Part shown: piece by piece, positions 40,827 through 48,991 of the stretch
Layout: every line of letters starts with the position of its first letter
Numbering within the stretch: the first letter of the stretch is position 1
Assembly (NCBI GenBank): GCA_902789365.1
Contig: CADANQ010000009.1
Coordinates: 1 to 50,976, forward strand
Length of the DNA: 50,976 bases
DNA from: an uncultured Eubacteriales bacterium
GTDB lineage: Bacteria > Bacillota > Clostridia > Christensenellales > Aristaeellaceae
Direction of reading: 5' to 3'
Notes under the pieces: model-generated
What the model was told of the DNA's origin: nothing
What the model saw: the letters and a program-made list of their open reading frames with translations, nothing else
Database searches by the model: none
Translations under genes and position numbers: made by a program

Positions 40827-41522
40827 TCATTCCTCGCTGTCGGAATTGCCCGCCCGACCCTTTTTTCTCCAGTAGCCGAGGATGGACAGCATCTGCAGAC
40901 TGTCCCCCAGGCATGCGGAGGCGATCAGAACGCCCCGATAATCCCAATCCTTCATCAGTATGAACAGCGCTGCCGGAACCAGGCCCACCGTAAGGACGTT
41001 CATAATCGCCAGGTTCCTCGAGACGTGCACATCCCCGGAAAGGAGGGCGGCCGTAACGGCAATCACGGCAAAGAGCTGCAGCACAAGACACAATCCGGCA
41101 GCCGGGCCGACAGATACGACAATCCCGGTGACCGCCTTCATGGCCGACGCGCTGTTCACACCCCCCATGGTCCTGATCATCAGCGGAGGAAAGCAGAAAA
41201 GCAGGAAATGCAAAAGCACGCCGGCGCTTCTTGCGCCTATACCGAAAAGGTACATTCCGCGCCGGATATGATGGCAATGAACCCTGACAATCCTGTAGCC
41301 GGACCACAGCCCGCAGAGCAGCAGCAAATGACCCGCCGTCCCGAGGACCGCCGACAGCGCGACGCGCCATTCCGGCAGACGTCCCCAGGCGGCAAGGCCC
41401 GCGGCGGTAAGAGAAAAACCCCTGAAGCACAGGGACAGGCACACCGCCAGGGCGAGCGTCAGCCCTCCCAGAAAGCCGAGAAATGCCAGGTTCCGGTTGT
41501 TCCTCGTTTTTTCCAAATCCAA
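40827..41522 (-). CDS. Unknown integral membrane protein (about 7 helices)
   Basis: 231 residues if started at TTG 41522, which has GAGGGGG just upstream and gives MDLEKTRNNRN before the first membrane segment. An ATG at 41579 would add 19 residues of Gly/Ala/Arg-rich sequence and lacks a ribosome binding site. Hydrophobic segments include LAFLGFLGGLTLALAVCL, LSAVLGTAGHLLLLCGLW, AGVLLHFLLFCFPPL, AAGLCLVLQLFAVIAVTAALL and ILMKDWDYRGVLIASA. A His-rich cytoplasmic loop (VHCHHIRR) lies after helix 3. I recognise no family. The gene sits between purC and a palindrome-rich region and ends with an acidic tail (GNSDSEE). Confidence 0.6.
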   Translation of the reverse strand: MDLEKTRNNRNLAFLGFLGGLTLALAVCLSLCFRGFSLTAAGLAAWGRLPEWRVALSAVLGTAGHLLLLCGLWSGYRIVRVHCHHIRRGMYLFGIGARSAGVLLHFLLFCFPPLMIRTMGGVNSASAMKAVTGIVVSVGPAAGLCLVLQLFAVIAVTAALLSGDVHVSRNLAIMNVLTVGLVPAALFILMKDWDYRGVLIASACLGDSLQMLSILGYWRKKGRAGNSDSEE

Positions 41523-41583
41523 TAATCCCCCTCTGATGACGCTGCTCCCGCCGGCCGCGCCCGCGGGATTTCTTTCCACGATC

Positions 41584-41842
41584 GTATCTGTTCAGTCCTG
41601 CGGACAGAACAGATACCGCGGGGGGTACCCGTACCCCCCGCGACCCCCCCGGGCGAGAGTCCGGGGAAGGGAAACCCCTTCCCCGAGTCCCCAACCCGCC
41701 GGCGGCGCCGGTTTCCTGCGTCCAAGCGGTACCGCCGGCCGGGTACGAACCCCTCACCGATCCTGCGGGAACGGTTCGGGGTGTCGTTCCGCTTCACCGT
41801 ACACGCCGCTGAAGCGGATTATAATTGGAGGGAGCTCCCTCC
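41584..41842. repeat. Cluster of long palindromes (possible mobile or structured repeat element)
   Basis: In order: a 33-base hairpin (41584-41616) with arms GTATCTGTTC / GAACAGATAC and inner GTCC/GGAC; a palindrome with 12-bp arms, CGCGGGGGGTAC / GTACCCCCCGCG (41617-41642); GGGGAAGGG / CCCTTCCCC (41663-41671 and 41676-41684); TCCGCTTCA / TGAAGCGGA (41788-41796 and 41810-41818); and the perfect 16-mer GGAGGGAGCTCCCTCC (41827-41842). Runs of G and C are far longer than elsewhere in the window. No known repeat family is recognised. Confidence 0.75.
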
Positions 41843-41864
41843 GATACCTCCCCACTGCTGCCAT
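41754..41864 (-). CDS. Possible small ORF within the palindromic region
   Basis: 36 codons on the minus strand starting MAAVGRYRREL and ending HPEPFPQDR. GAAGGAGAACG precedes the ATG at 41862-41864 at a usable distance. It spans two of the palindromes. It may be a real short gene or part of a structured repeat; there is no homology I can recall. Confidence 0.25.
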   Translation of the reverse strand: MAAVGRYRRELPPIIIRFSGVYGEAERHPEPFPQDR

Positions 41865-41966
41865 ACGTTCGTTCTCCTTCACACACGACTGAACAGTTAC
41901 CCACGATCTTATCTTTTCACCGAACATGATAAAAAATAACATATTCCGGAAAAGAAAGCAACTGGT

Positions 41967-41993
41967 AAAAAAAGTATCCCCCGCGGAGGGGGG
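41967..41993 (-). terminator. Terminator of the SH3-domain protein gene
   Basis: CCCCC (41978-41982) and GGGGG (41988-41992) form a stem with loop GCGGA. Seven A at 41967-41973 give the T-run on the minus strand. It lies 40 bases beyond the stop at 42033. Confidence 0.78.
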
Positions 41994-42032
41994 ACGCTGA
42001 TCAATACAGACATAAGCCGCTTCCGGCAGGAA

Positions 42033-43787
42033 TCAGAATTCCATCAGCAAAAGGCTCCCGTCCTCACCGGAGAAATCCATCAGATAGCGGTGATACGCTC
42101 CGTCGCTGTCATAGAAGGAAAGACCGTTCATCGGGATGATTCCGTCAAACACCAGAAGCGCGCCTACCGTTTCATCCATATCCAGGCGGGCCAGGGTCAT
42201 CATATCGTGCGTCCTGGCCTGCAGCGCTCCGGAGGAATCGATTTCCGAACCTTCGGTGGAAAGGATGGTAAAACCGCTGAGGCCCCCGGGTGCCACGCAG
42301 GTAATGACGATAAACGTGCTGTCGCCTTCCGATTCCGTGGCATAGGTGTAATCCACCGTCTCTTCTTCGGAATCCCAGCTCTCCCGAAGGGTCAGGTACT
42401 GCTGCCATCCGCCTTTTGCGGCCGGGTTCCCGCTGCGGTCGAAGGAAAGCACCTGTCCCCCCTCGCCGCCGCCTTCGTAGGTCACGTCGATGCCGGCGGA
42501 GGTGATTTTGATGTCGGTGGGCCAATAGATGTCGGGATCTTCGTTTTCGGCACGCCACAGCGGAACGCCGTTATGGGAAACGCATACCGGCGCGGCGTTG
42601 TAATAACCGCAAAGGTAAAGGGTCCCGTCGGTGTCCGCGGCAAAGCATGCGCTGCCGCCGACAGACCACCAGGTGCCGCGCATATCCAGGGTCCATCTCA
42701 TGGACATGCCCCCATGGGCCTTATCGACGGCGTAGCTGGAAAGGGATTCCCTCGTCAGCCAGATCAGCCTGGGATCGCTGTCCGTGCCGCCCCTGAAGGC
42801 CTGCAGACCGGTCAGCTCGCCGACTGCCGGATTTACCGCGTCCAGACGGCCCTGATTATTCCCGTAAGCGTCAAAGAACATGGCGCACATGTACTCCGCG
42901 TCCCCCGCCGAGGCGTTCCTCACCTCCACCGTCATCCCGCCGGAGACGGTGAATTCGAGGGTCTGAAAGCCGATGGCGTCAAACTCCGCCCGGCTCGGTG
43001 ACCCGGAAAGCCGGTCAAACGGATTGCCGGCCGCGTTCTCCCCCTGCAGGTACTGGATGTCGATATAACCCCATATATTTTTGTAGCTGCAGTATACAAA
43101 ACGGTCGTCCACCTGCACGCAGTTCTCCACCTTGTCTCCCAGCGGGACACGGGCCAGCCTGGCGGAACCCGCGGAAGCCTTTTCTCTCAGGGACACCCAC
43201 TCGGCGCAGTTGACCACCGTCATGGGACCGTTGATGGGGGGATACTTGCCGTCGGCCTTGGTCACAACCTTCGTATCCATCGTCGATGCGGTGTAGTTGG
43301 CTTTTTTGAGGTAGGACGCCAGGATATAGCCCCGAATCCCCTGATATTCGCAGGAAACGTACTGCGGGTCCTCCCGGACGCATGCCACCACAATCGCGCC
43401 CAGAGGAACGGTCCTGAGCCTGGAGGCGCTTTCATACGGGCCGCTCCTCAGGGATACCCAGTCGGTGCAGTTGACAACCATCTGGTTCGGAAGAACCTCG
43501 GCGTAAGCGGGGAAATCCGTCATGGAAAGGTATTCATAAAGGATATACCCGGATTTGCCGTTGTAATTGCAGTAGATAAACCCGTCGTAGGAAGCGCTGC
43601 AATCCGTGACCAGCTCACCCAGGTACACCTTTGCCAGCCTTTCGGAATTTGTGGAGGGAAGCGCCCTGAGCGACACCCATTCGCTGCATTTCACCACCCT
43701 CATCACCGGCGTTACCCCGGCGGCGCGGGACGGAGCAAAGGACAAGAGCAGAAAAGCGCAAAGACACAGGCAGAAAAGCTTTTTCAT
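42033..43787 (-). CDS. Secreted protein with three bacterial SH3 domains
   Basis: 584 residues from the ATG at 43787, after GGAGGG. Signal peptide LFCLCLCAFLLLSFAPSRA. Three SH3b repeats lie at about 29-88, 102-161 and 189-248, each opening with a Cys-x2-Trp-Val-Ser-Leu-Arg block (CSEWVSLR, CTDWVSLR, CAEWVSLR) and closing with GYI-x3-YL, so they probably bind cell wall or secreted ligand. The remaining 330 residues are beta-rich (GTWWSVGGSACFAADTDG, LYLCGYYNAAP), perhaps a propeller-like or lectin-like domain, with no catalytic motif visible. Paired cysteines in each SH3 repeat suggest disulfides. The promoter at 43951-43979 gives a leader of about 160 bases. It lies downstream of the Ter-type genes but has its own promoter. 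Confidence 0.82.
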   Translation of the reverse strand: MKKLFCLCLCAFLLLSFAPSRAAGVTPVMRVVKCSEWVSLRALPSTNSERLAKVYLGELVTDCSASYDGFIYCNYNGKSGYILYEYLSMTDFPAYAEVLPNQMVVNCTDWVSLRSGPYESASRLRTVPLGAIVVACVREDPQYVSCEYQGIRGYILASYLKKANYTASTMDTKVVTKADGKYPPINGPMTVVNCAEWVSLREKASAGSARLARVPLGDKVENCVQVDDRFVYCSYKNIWGYIDIQYLQGENAAGNPFDRLSGSPSRAEFDAIGFQTLEFTVSGGMTVEVRNASAGDAEYMCAMFFDAYGNNQGRLDAVNPAVGELTGLQAFRGGTDSDPRLIWLTRESLSSYAVDKAHGGMSMRWTLDMRGTWWSVGGSACFAADTDGTLYLCGYYNAAPVCVSHNGVPLWRAENEDPDIYWPTDIKITSAGIDVTYEGGGEGGQVLSFDRSGNPAAKGGWQQYLTLRESWDSEEETVDYTYATESEGDSTFIVITCVAPGGLSGFTILSTEGSEIDSSGALQARTHDMMTLARLDMDETVGALLVFDGIIPMNGLSFYDSDGAYHRYLMDFSGEDGSLLLMEF

Positions 43788-43950
43788 TACGCATCCCTCC
43801 TGATTCGGGTAAAGCCGGACTTCTGAACCGGGCCTTACGAATATTCGTTTTTCTGGAACGGGAAACAATCGGGACAGCCCGCCCGCCTTTTCTGTCCGCA
43901 ATCGCGGCCGGCAGGACCCTTTATTATAAGAAATACTATTTACATATAAA

Positions 43951-43979
43951 AGGATACCTTTTTCCGCAGCCGATGTCAA
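43951..43979 (-). promoter_or_regulatory. Promoter of the SH3-domain protein gene
   Basis: On the minus strand: a perfect TTGACA (complement of 43974-43979) overlapping the last codons of the HAD gene, a 17-bp spacer and TATCCT (complement of 43951-43956). Confidence 0.75.
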
Positions 43980-44731
43980 TACCCCATTTGTAGCATATCC
44001 CGAAGGACGCCGCAGACAAAATCGGCGAAGCATCCGTTCCCGGACATGACTTTCCTTTGAGGATTGCGCACAAAGCCGGCGAGACTTTCCGGCATCACCG
44101 CAAGATCCGCCGTCTCCAGCATGGACACGTCCGGGAAACCGTCCCCGGCCGCAACGGAAAAACAGGACCCCGTCCGGGCGGCAAGGCGGCGGATCCCTTC
44201 GCCCTTGCTAACCATGGGAGGCAGACAGTAAACCTTTCGGCCGTCGGCAAATACCGTAAGATGCGATCCCTCAACGGCCCGGGATACGCCGCCCTCCAGG
44301 GTTTGAACGTCCTCCGCGGCGGCATATACCATGATGCCCTCAACGCTGTGCACCTTATCCTTAGGGCAGAAGGAACAAAAAAAATTTTCCGCCTCCCGAA
44401 GGGCGTGAAAATGCCCTTTTGCGGCCTCGCGTGTTTCATCTGTCCAGGCCTTGTCCTCCCGGCCGTCAAGGAACAGGACGCCTCCCCCGCACAGCAGCGC
44501 CAGGCGGCACCCGAAGCTTTCAATGACCTCCGAAAGTCTCAAGTACTGCGCCGGCGTCCTCAAAGTAACGGGAACGGTCCTCACGGCGCGGCTTGTCAGA
44601 AAGTCGTGGGACTTTTTCGTCATATAACCCTGAGCCCGTCCGTCAATGGTCTCCGCCAGGATTACCTCGCCCGGAGGCATACGGCGATGCGAATAAACCA
44701 AAGTATTATCCAAATCTGTAAAAAAGACCAT
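43976..44731 (-). CDS. HAD-superfamily hydrolase of the Ter-type module
   Basis: 251 residues from the ATG at 44731, preceded by GGAAGGAA. HAD motifs: I, FFTDLDNTLVYS (nucleophile Asp and acid Asp); II, a Thr in VPVTLRTPAQ; III, Lys in MVSKGEGIRRL; IV, AAGDGFPDVSML. The cap between motifs II and III is of the Cof type, so a small phosphorylated metabolite is the likely substrate. It is the last gene of the leftward set TRSP, StiP, ATP-grasp, HAD, starting 22 bases after the ATP-grasp stop. In the published comparative analysis of Ter systems, an HAD of this kind removes phosphate during synthesis of a nucleoside-like molecule; that role is inferred here from context. Confidence 0.85.
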   Translation of the reverse strand: MVFFTDLDNTLVYSHRRMPPGEVILAETIDGRAQGYMTKKSHDFLTSRAVRTVPVTLRTPAQYLRLSEVIESFGCRLALLCGGGVLFLDGREDKAWTDETREAAKGHFHALREAENFFCSFCPKDKVHSVEGIMVYAAAEDVQTLEGGVSRAVEGSHLTVFADGRKVYCLPPMVSKGEGIRRLAARTGSCFSVAAGDGFPDVSMLETADLAVMPESLAGFVRNPQRKVMSGNGCFADFVCGVLRDMLQMGY

Positions 44732-44753
44732 CGTCTGTTTCCTTCCGCGGGCG

Positions 44754-45752
44754 TTACAGCACCACCGGGACCTCGACATGGGTCACGCTTTTCTCCGTCC
44801 GGTCGCATTTCCATTCCATATCGATCCCCAGAAGCTTCGCAACGGCGATTCCGGGAATATTGACCCCCGCGGCCGCGCAGGACATCTGGACCCCGCCCGA
44901 CATCCGGGTGTTCACCTCCAGCATGTAAGGAATCCCGTCAAGGTATTTAAGCTGGATGTTGCAGGGCATCTCAAGCGGGAACGCCTCATAAAACCGCGCG
45001 CAGGTATCCATGATCTCGTCGTCATAGCGTATCTTTTCGATCCGGGTGGCGTCCTTGACCCTGGGAATGGCGATCAGTCCGCTGCCTGTCATCAGGCAGT
45101 CCACGCTGACCTCGTCTCCGGAAAGGCAGGGCATCACCATCACCGGGGGGAAAGGCTCTTTTTCCCTCAGCGCTCCGATGGCCTCGTCCAGGCTGATCCG
45201 GGTGGTCTGTTTTTTGAAAAGGGACGCGTACCCCCTCTTCCTGTTGTCGATCAGGCGATAGCTTTTCCCGCCCTCGTCCCGGACAAATTTGAAGCATACG
45301 TTCTCGTACCGCCCGGAAAGAGTTTCGTACGCTTCAAGGAATTCTTTCGTATTCGTCACCATATAGAATTCCGGAACGCGGCCGATCCCTTTTTCCCGGA
45401 AAGCGGCATAGGCCATGTCCTTGCGGCCGAAAAGATCCACATACTGATATTTTTCGGCCATCACACGGACCCCCAGGTCCTTAAACCGGTCCATTTCCCT
45501 GCTGACCGCCGCCATTTCCCGCCGCGGCATGAACACGTCCACGCCATGCTCCCGGCAGAAATCCAGGCAATAATCGGCGTACTCCCGTCCCTTCAGCTTC
45601 GGTTCCAGATACCATTCGTCGCAGACGGCCCTGATCGGGGATTCCTCGTTTTCGTTGGTGCCGATAATCGTGTATCCCGGGTCGGATTCACGGATCAGCC
45701 GAATGATGTTATAGGCGGTGCTGAACCAGTGGTTTAGCCATATGCGTTTCAT
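44754..45752 (-). CDS. ATP-grasp enzyme of the Ter-type module
   Basis: 332 residues from the ATG at 45752, after GGAGGG with 7-base spacing. It begins KRIWLNHWFSTAYNIIRLI, of which LNHWFSTAYN is the telling part. ATP-grasp features follow: VCFKFVRDEGGKSYR (binding lysine and glycine loop), PPVMVMPCLSGDEVSVDC and the metal-binding LEVNTRMSGG at the C-terminal side. Such enzymes form an acyl-phosphate and join it to an amine, thiol or other nucleophile. The opening is typical of the ATP-grasp found with StiP and PRTase genes. It lies 37 bases after the StiP-like gene. The small-molecule substrate is unknown. Confidence 0.88.
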   Translation of the reverse strand: MKRIWLNHWFSTAYNIIRLIRESDPGYTIIGTNENEESPIRAVCDEWYLEPKLKGREYADYCLDFCREHGVDVFMPRREMAAVSREMDRFKDLGVRVMAEKYQYVDLFGRKDMAYAAFREKGIGRVPEFYMVTNTKEFLEAYETLSGRYENVCFKFVRDEGGKSYRLIDNRKRGYASLFKKQTTRISLDEAIGALREKEPFPPVMVMPCLSGDEVSVDCLMTGSGLIAIPRVKDATRIEKIRYDDEIMDTCARFYEAFPLEMPCNIQLKYLDGIPYMLEVNTRMSGGVQMSCAAAGVNIPGIAVAKLLGIDMEWKCDRTEKSVTHVEVPVVL

Positions 45753-45789
45753 GTCGGGCCCTCCTTTGTCGTTCGGATCCGGCGGGACA

Positions 45790-46839
45790 TCAGCTGTCCG
45801 CCAGATCCCGTATAATGCCGCAGGCGCGGTAGCAGGCGAGAGGATAAACCTCCAGGGGCACATTTTTCTCCTCGGCCAGCCGGTAAAGGTGATCCAGGTG
45901 TTCGCCGTCGTTCAGGCTGCGCACCAGCACCTTCCACGGCAGCCGGCGCAGGAGCACCCTGGTCGCCTCGCCGATTCCCGGCTTGACCAGGTTCACGTCC
46001 CGGATGCCATAATCCCGGCGGATCCTTTCCACCTCTTCAAGTCCGGAAGCCCCGTCTGTTTCTTCCGTCTCCGCGTTTTCCGTTTCCGAAAAGCAGCCCG
46101 CGACGGCGTCGATGAACGCGTAAGTCAGGTCCCGGTCCCGAAGCTCCCGGTAGAACGCCGCCCCGTGGAACTCCCCCGGGCCGATGATGTCCTTCCGGTA
46201 AAAGGTTCGGGAAAGAAGTCCGGATACGGTGGAATTCAGGCAGGAGGAGGCGATCAGGAAATCGTCCCTCGTCCCGGCCTTCCCGGCGATCCCCGCCGGG
46301 TCCGACAGGACGGCCAGTCCCGGGTCCGCGCCGGGATAATCCGCCATGGCCGCCTTCAGTTCTCTCTGGATGGCGCCTTTGCCGGTCCAGCCGTCCACAA
46401 ACTGAAGCTTTTCGGCGGGATGAAGAGACAGGATATAATTCATCGCGTTCCTGTCGATTCCGCGTCCCCGGATGATGGACACCGTGTAATGGGGAACGTC
46501 CGCCCCGAGCTTTTCCTTCAGCCATCGCCTGATCAGGATGCCGATGGGCGTCCCGGCGCGGGCCAGGGATACCAGGACGGCTCCCTCGCCCTTGTCCCGC
46601 AGGATCTTCCGCGCCACATTTCCGACGGCCCGGGCGGTAATCCCGGAATAAAGCTCCACCGCGCGGAAAAACAGCTTCAGGTACTCCTCGGACGGGGAAT
46701 ACTCGACCGGAAGCATCTCCGAATAATGGACGCCGGACTGGATGCGTTTTTCCCTTTCCGCGGTGTCCAGGGGTTCCACCAGCCCGGTAATGTCCTTAAG
46801 AAGGATCGTGACGTCCTCCGGCCTATAGGTGCTGAACAT
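45790..46839 (-). CDS. StiP-like protein (predicted cysteine protease, Ter-associated)
   Basis: 349 residues from the ATG at 46839, after AAAGGAGG. Characteristic blocks of the StiP family are VSLARAGTPIGILIRRW, HYTVSIIRGRGID, FVDGWTGKGAIQREL and ASSCLNSTVSGLLSR; the conserved cysteine in SSCLNST and acidic and histidine residues nearby underlie its annotation as a cysteine protease, although the first half resembles a phosphoribosyltransferase-type fold (AGTPIG, DGWTGKG). The start overlaps the end of the PRTase-TRSP gene by 17 bases, so the pair is translationally coupled. It works with the PRTase, ATP-grasp and HAD proteins in a predicted biosynthetic pathway. Confidence 0.85.
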   Translation of the reverse strand: MFSTYRPEDVTILLKDITGLVEPLDTAEREKRIQSGVHYSEMLPVEYSPSEEYLKLFFRAVELYSGITARAVGNVARKILRDKGEGAVLVSLARAGTPIGILIRRWLKEKLGADVPHYTVSIIRGRGIDRNAMNYILSLHPAEKLQFVDGWTGKGAIQRELKAAMADYPGADPGLAVLSDPAGIAGKAGTRDDFLIASSCLNSTVSGLLSRTFYRKDIIGPGEFHGAAFYRELRDRDLTYAFIDAVAGCFSETENAETEETDGASGLEEVERIRRDYGIRDVNLVKPGIGEATRVLLRRLPWKVLVRSLNDGEHLDHLYRLAEEKNVPLEVYPLACYRACGIIRDLADS

Positions 46840-47962
46840 CGCGGCCTCCTTCGATAAAGACAACCCTGCGGCAGCCCGCCGCCTCAAGGGCCCGCCTGAG
46901 GTCCGCGCGGCCCGCGGCGTTCCCCCGGGGAGCGTCGGTTACCACCGCCGCGAGAGCATACGGAGCCAGGTCGTAGATATAGGCGGTTCTGCGGTTGTCG
47001 TACATGCTGCGCAGCCGGTACCCGGAAGCAATCGGATATCCCGGGGCCGTGCACACCCCGATGGGGCTCCGGGTGGTGGCGTGGCATTTGACCGCGGCGC
47101 CGCTTTTTTCCAGTTCAAGCCCCAATACGATGGCAGGAAGCATACATTCCTCGGTGCCGAGCACCAGAATCTCTCCCCCGGGATCCGCGTTTCGCAGCAG
47201 CCCGCGGGCAAGGAATGCCGCTTCTTCCCTCAGGAAGCGCAGATAATCTTCTACGTCCACTCCCAGCCTCGGGTCCGGGAATGGTTCGCGTGCGGTGACG
47301 GTCTCCGCCGAAGGGAAAGACCCGTTCTCCGGGCAATCCGCGGGATCGGATATCTCAAACCGTTCGGCGGCCCCTGTCAGATCCTCCCAGGGCATCTTCA
47401 CAAGACTGACGCTTTCGATTCCGGCCTCAAGGAGACGCTCCTCATCCCTGGAAGAAAGGCGGCTGATGAGCGAGGCGGCGACGGTCTGTTTCTCCCTGAG
47501 GACAGGAAACCGTTCCCTGAGACGCGTCACCGCGTTAATCAGCGTTTTGCCCGTGGAGATTTCGTCGTCCACGAAAACCGCCGCGGAAGCCCCGTCGACC
47601 CTCCGCCCGATAAACCCGCAGTGCAGTTCATGTTCAGCGGCATGGCTGTGCTCCTCCAGAAAGCCGATTCTGTCCCCGCCGTCGGACAGGAATTCCCGTG
47701 TGGTATGGATATATCCGCACCCCGCCCCAAGCCGCTCCGCGGCGAGAGCGGCGACAGCGGTCGCCGTTTCCGCAAAGCCGATCACAAGAGGTGCGCCGGG
47801 GACTTTTTCGGCAATCCTGTCCCCCAGGCAGGACATCATCTCGACGGCAGCCGAGGGACGCACGGGAATATGCTTCGCCTGCAGGGGATTGACCAGGAGA
47901 TAGGATCGTTTGGTATTATGGCGGCGTCTGGCCAAAGCAAAAACATCGTTTTCGGTATACAT
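46823..47962 (-). CDS. Phosphoribosyltransferase-TRSP domain protein, Ter-associated
   Basis: 379 residues from the ATG at 47962, with GGGAGTGA just upstream. Residues 1-200 are a phosphoribosyltransferase: IGFAETATAV, TTREFLS and the PRPP-binding loop AVFVDDEISTGKTL. The C-terminal ~150 residues are the TRSP domain, recognised by VEDYLRFLREEA, VLGTEECMLPAI and the ATTRSPIGV stretch that gives the domain its name. It probably forms or breaks an N-glycosidic bond between PRPP and a base-like compound. It lies 160 bases after TerD, with a terminator or attenuator between, and 17 bases overlapping StiP. The residues before the chosen start (open to 48013) are not family-like. Confidence 0.88.
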   Translation of the reverse strand: MYTENDVFALARRRHNTKRSYLLVNPLQAKHIPVRPSAAVEMMSCLGDRIAEKVPGAPLVIGFAETATAVAALAAERLGAGCGYIHTTREFLSDGGDRIGFLEEHSHAAEHELHCGFIGRRVDGASAAVFVDDEISTGKTLINAVTRLRERFPVLREKQTVAASLISRLSSRDEERLLEAGIESVSLVKMPWEDLTGAAERFEISDPADCPENGSFPSAETVTAREPFPDPRLGVDVEDYLRFLREEAAFLARGLLRNADPGGEILVLGTEECMLPAIVLGLELEKSGAAVKCHATTRSPIGVCTAPGYPIASGYRLRSMYDNRRTAYIYDLAPYALAAVVTDAPRGNAAGRADLRRALEAAGCRRVVFIEGGRDVQHL

Positions 47963-48055
47963 TTCATTCACTCCCGGATCTCCGGATGCCGTCCGGCGAT
48001 CCGGCCTTTTCACAGGGAATATCAGGAATCTCTCTCCGCCGGGTTTTCGGCAAAC

Positions 48056-48088
48056 AAAAACCCGGTCCGGGGTTTTTCACTCCGGACC
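48056..48088 (-). terminator. Terminator or attenuator between TerD and the biosynthetic genes
   Basis: GGTCCGG (48064-48070) pairs with CCGGACC (48082-48088). On the minus strand the stem is followed by GGGTTTTTG. A second overlapping fold (AAAAACCC with GGGTTTTT, 48056-48077) is possible. No new promoter is evident before 47962, so partial read-through is expected. Confidence 0.68.
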
Positions 48089-48121
48089 AGGGGTTTTAAA
48101 GCCATCCGACCGGAGGAACGG

Positions 48122-48700
48122 TCACACGTTCACGCCGAAGTTCTCGCACAGGGCCTTCAGACCGCCCTGGAAGCCGCTTCCGATGGCGTTGAACTTCCAC
48201 TCGGCGCCGTTGCGGTACAGTTCGCCCACCACCACGGCGGTCTCGATGGAAAAATCCTCACCCAGATCATACCGGATAAGCTCGGTATTGGTGGACTCGT
48301 CAACGACGCGGATAAAGGCGTTGTCGACCTGTCCGAAATTCTGGCGGCGCGTTCCGGCGTCATAGATGGTGACGGTAAAGTCGATCTTCGACACCGAGGC
48401 GGGAACGGCGGAAAGGTCCACCATGATCTGCTCGTCGTCGCCCTCGCCGTCGCCGGTCAGGTTGTCGCCCATATGCGTAACGCCGCCGCTGGGATGGGAA
48501 AGATTGCCGTAAAAAACGAAATCGCTGTCTGAGGTAACCCGGCCGTCGGGGCCCAGGAGGAACGCCGCGGCGTCCAGATCGAAATCAGACCCGCCGTCGT
48601 ATTTGTTGGTATCCCATCCCAGGCCGACGATCAGCTTTTTCAGTCCGGGATTGCCCTTGGTCAGATCCACTTTTTGTCCTTTTGTCAGAATGACTGCCAT
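48122..48700 (-). CDS. TerD family protein
   Basis: 192 residues, exactly the family's usual length, from the ATG at 48700 after GGAGGG; open frame to 48790 is not family-like. Signatures: [19 protein letters not shown], cut here as [10 protein letters not shown], the calcium-binding [31 protein letters not shown], and the [14 protein letters not shown] edge. TerD-like proteins bind calcium and take part in tellurite, phage and stress responses, probably at the membrane surface. The gene has its own strong promoter and is separated from the PRTase gene by a terminator, which would let TerD be made in larger amounts than the enzymes. No TerC, TelA or TerB gene is present in this window. Confidence 0.95.
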   Translation of the reverse strand: MAVILTKGQKVDLTKGNPGLKKLIVGLGWDTNKYDGGSDFDLDAAAFLLGPDGRVTSDSDFVFYGNLSHPSGGVTHMGDNLTGDGEGDDEQIMVDLSAVPASVSKIDFTVTIYDAGTRRQNFGQVDNAFIRVVDESTNTELIRYDLGEDFSIETAVVVGELYRNGAEWKFNAIGSGFQGGLKALCENFGVNV

Positions 48701-48803
48701 AATCGAACCCTCCATATCGTTTTTTATTCCGCGCGCCGCAGGGTAACACATCAAAACGGTCCGTCTCCCGACGGCGCCGGATAAGTCCATCGCATCCGAC
48801 GTT

Positions 48804-48832
48804 ATTTTATTCCATATCGGTCAATTAGTCAA
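48804..48832 (-). promoter_or_regulatory. Promoter of the TerD gene
   Basis: On the minus strand: TTGACT (complement of 48827-48832), a 17-bp spacer and TAAAAT (complement of 48804-48809). Confidence 0.75.
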
Positions 48833-48955
48833 GTGTCCCCCGCCCGCGGAAGCGAAACGGAATACCCGAATGAAATCATCCGGACGCCTGGGCGGAAAGG
48901 CCCGATGAAAGGCGGTTCCCGGAGCGGAAACGTTGTTATTTTCCGGTTTTGCCAC

Positions 48956-48984
48956 TTGAAAGTACGGTCCCGTGATTGTACAAT
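48956..48984 (+). promoter_or_regulatory. Promoter of tilS, implying a leaderless message
   Basis: TTGAAA at 48956-48961, a 17-bp spacer and TACAAT at 48979-48984. A start site about 7 bases on coincides with the ATG at 48992. Confidence 0.68.
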
Positions 48985-48991
48985 ATTGCGT

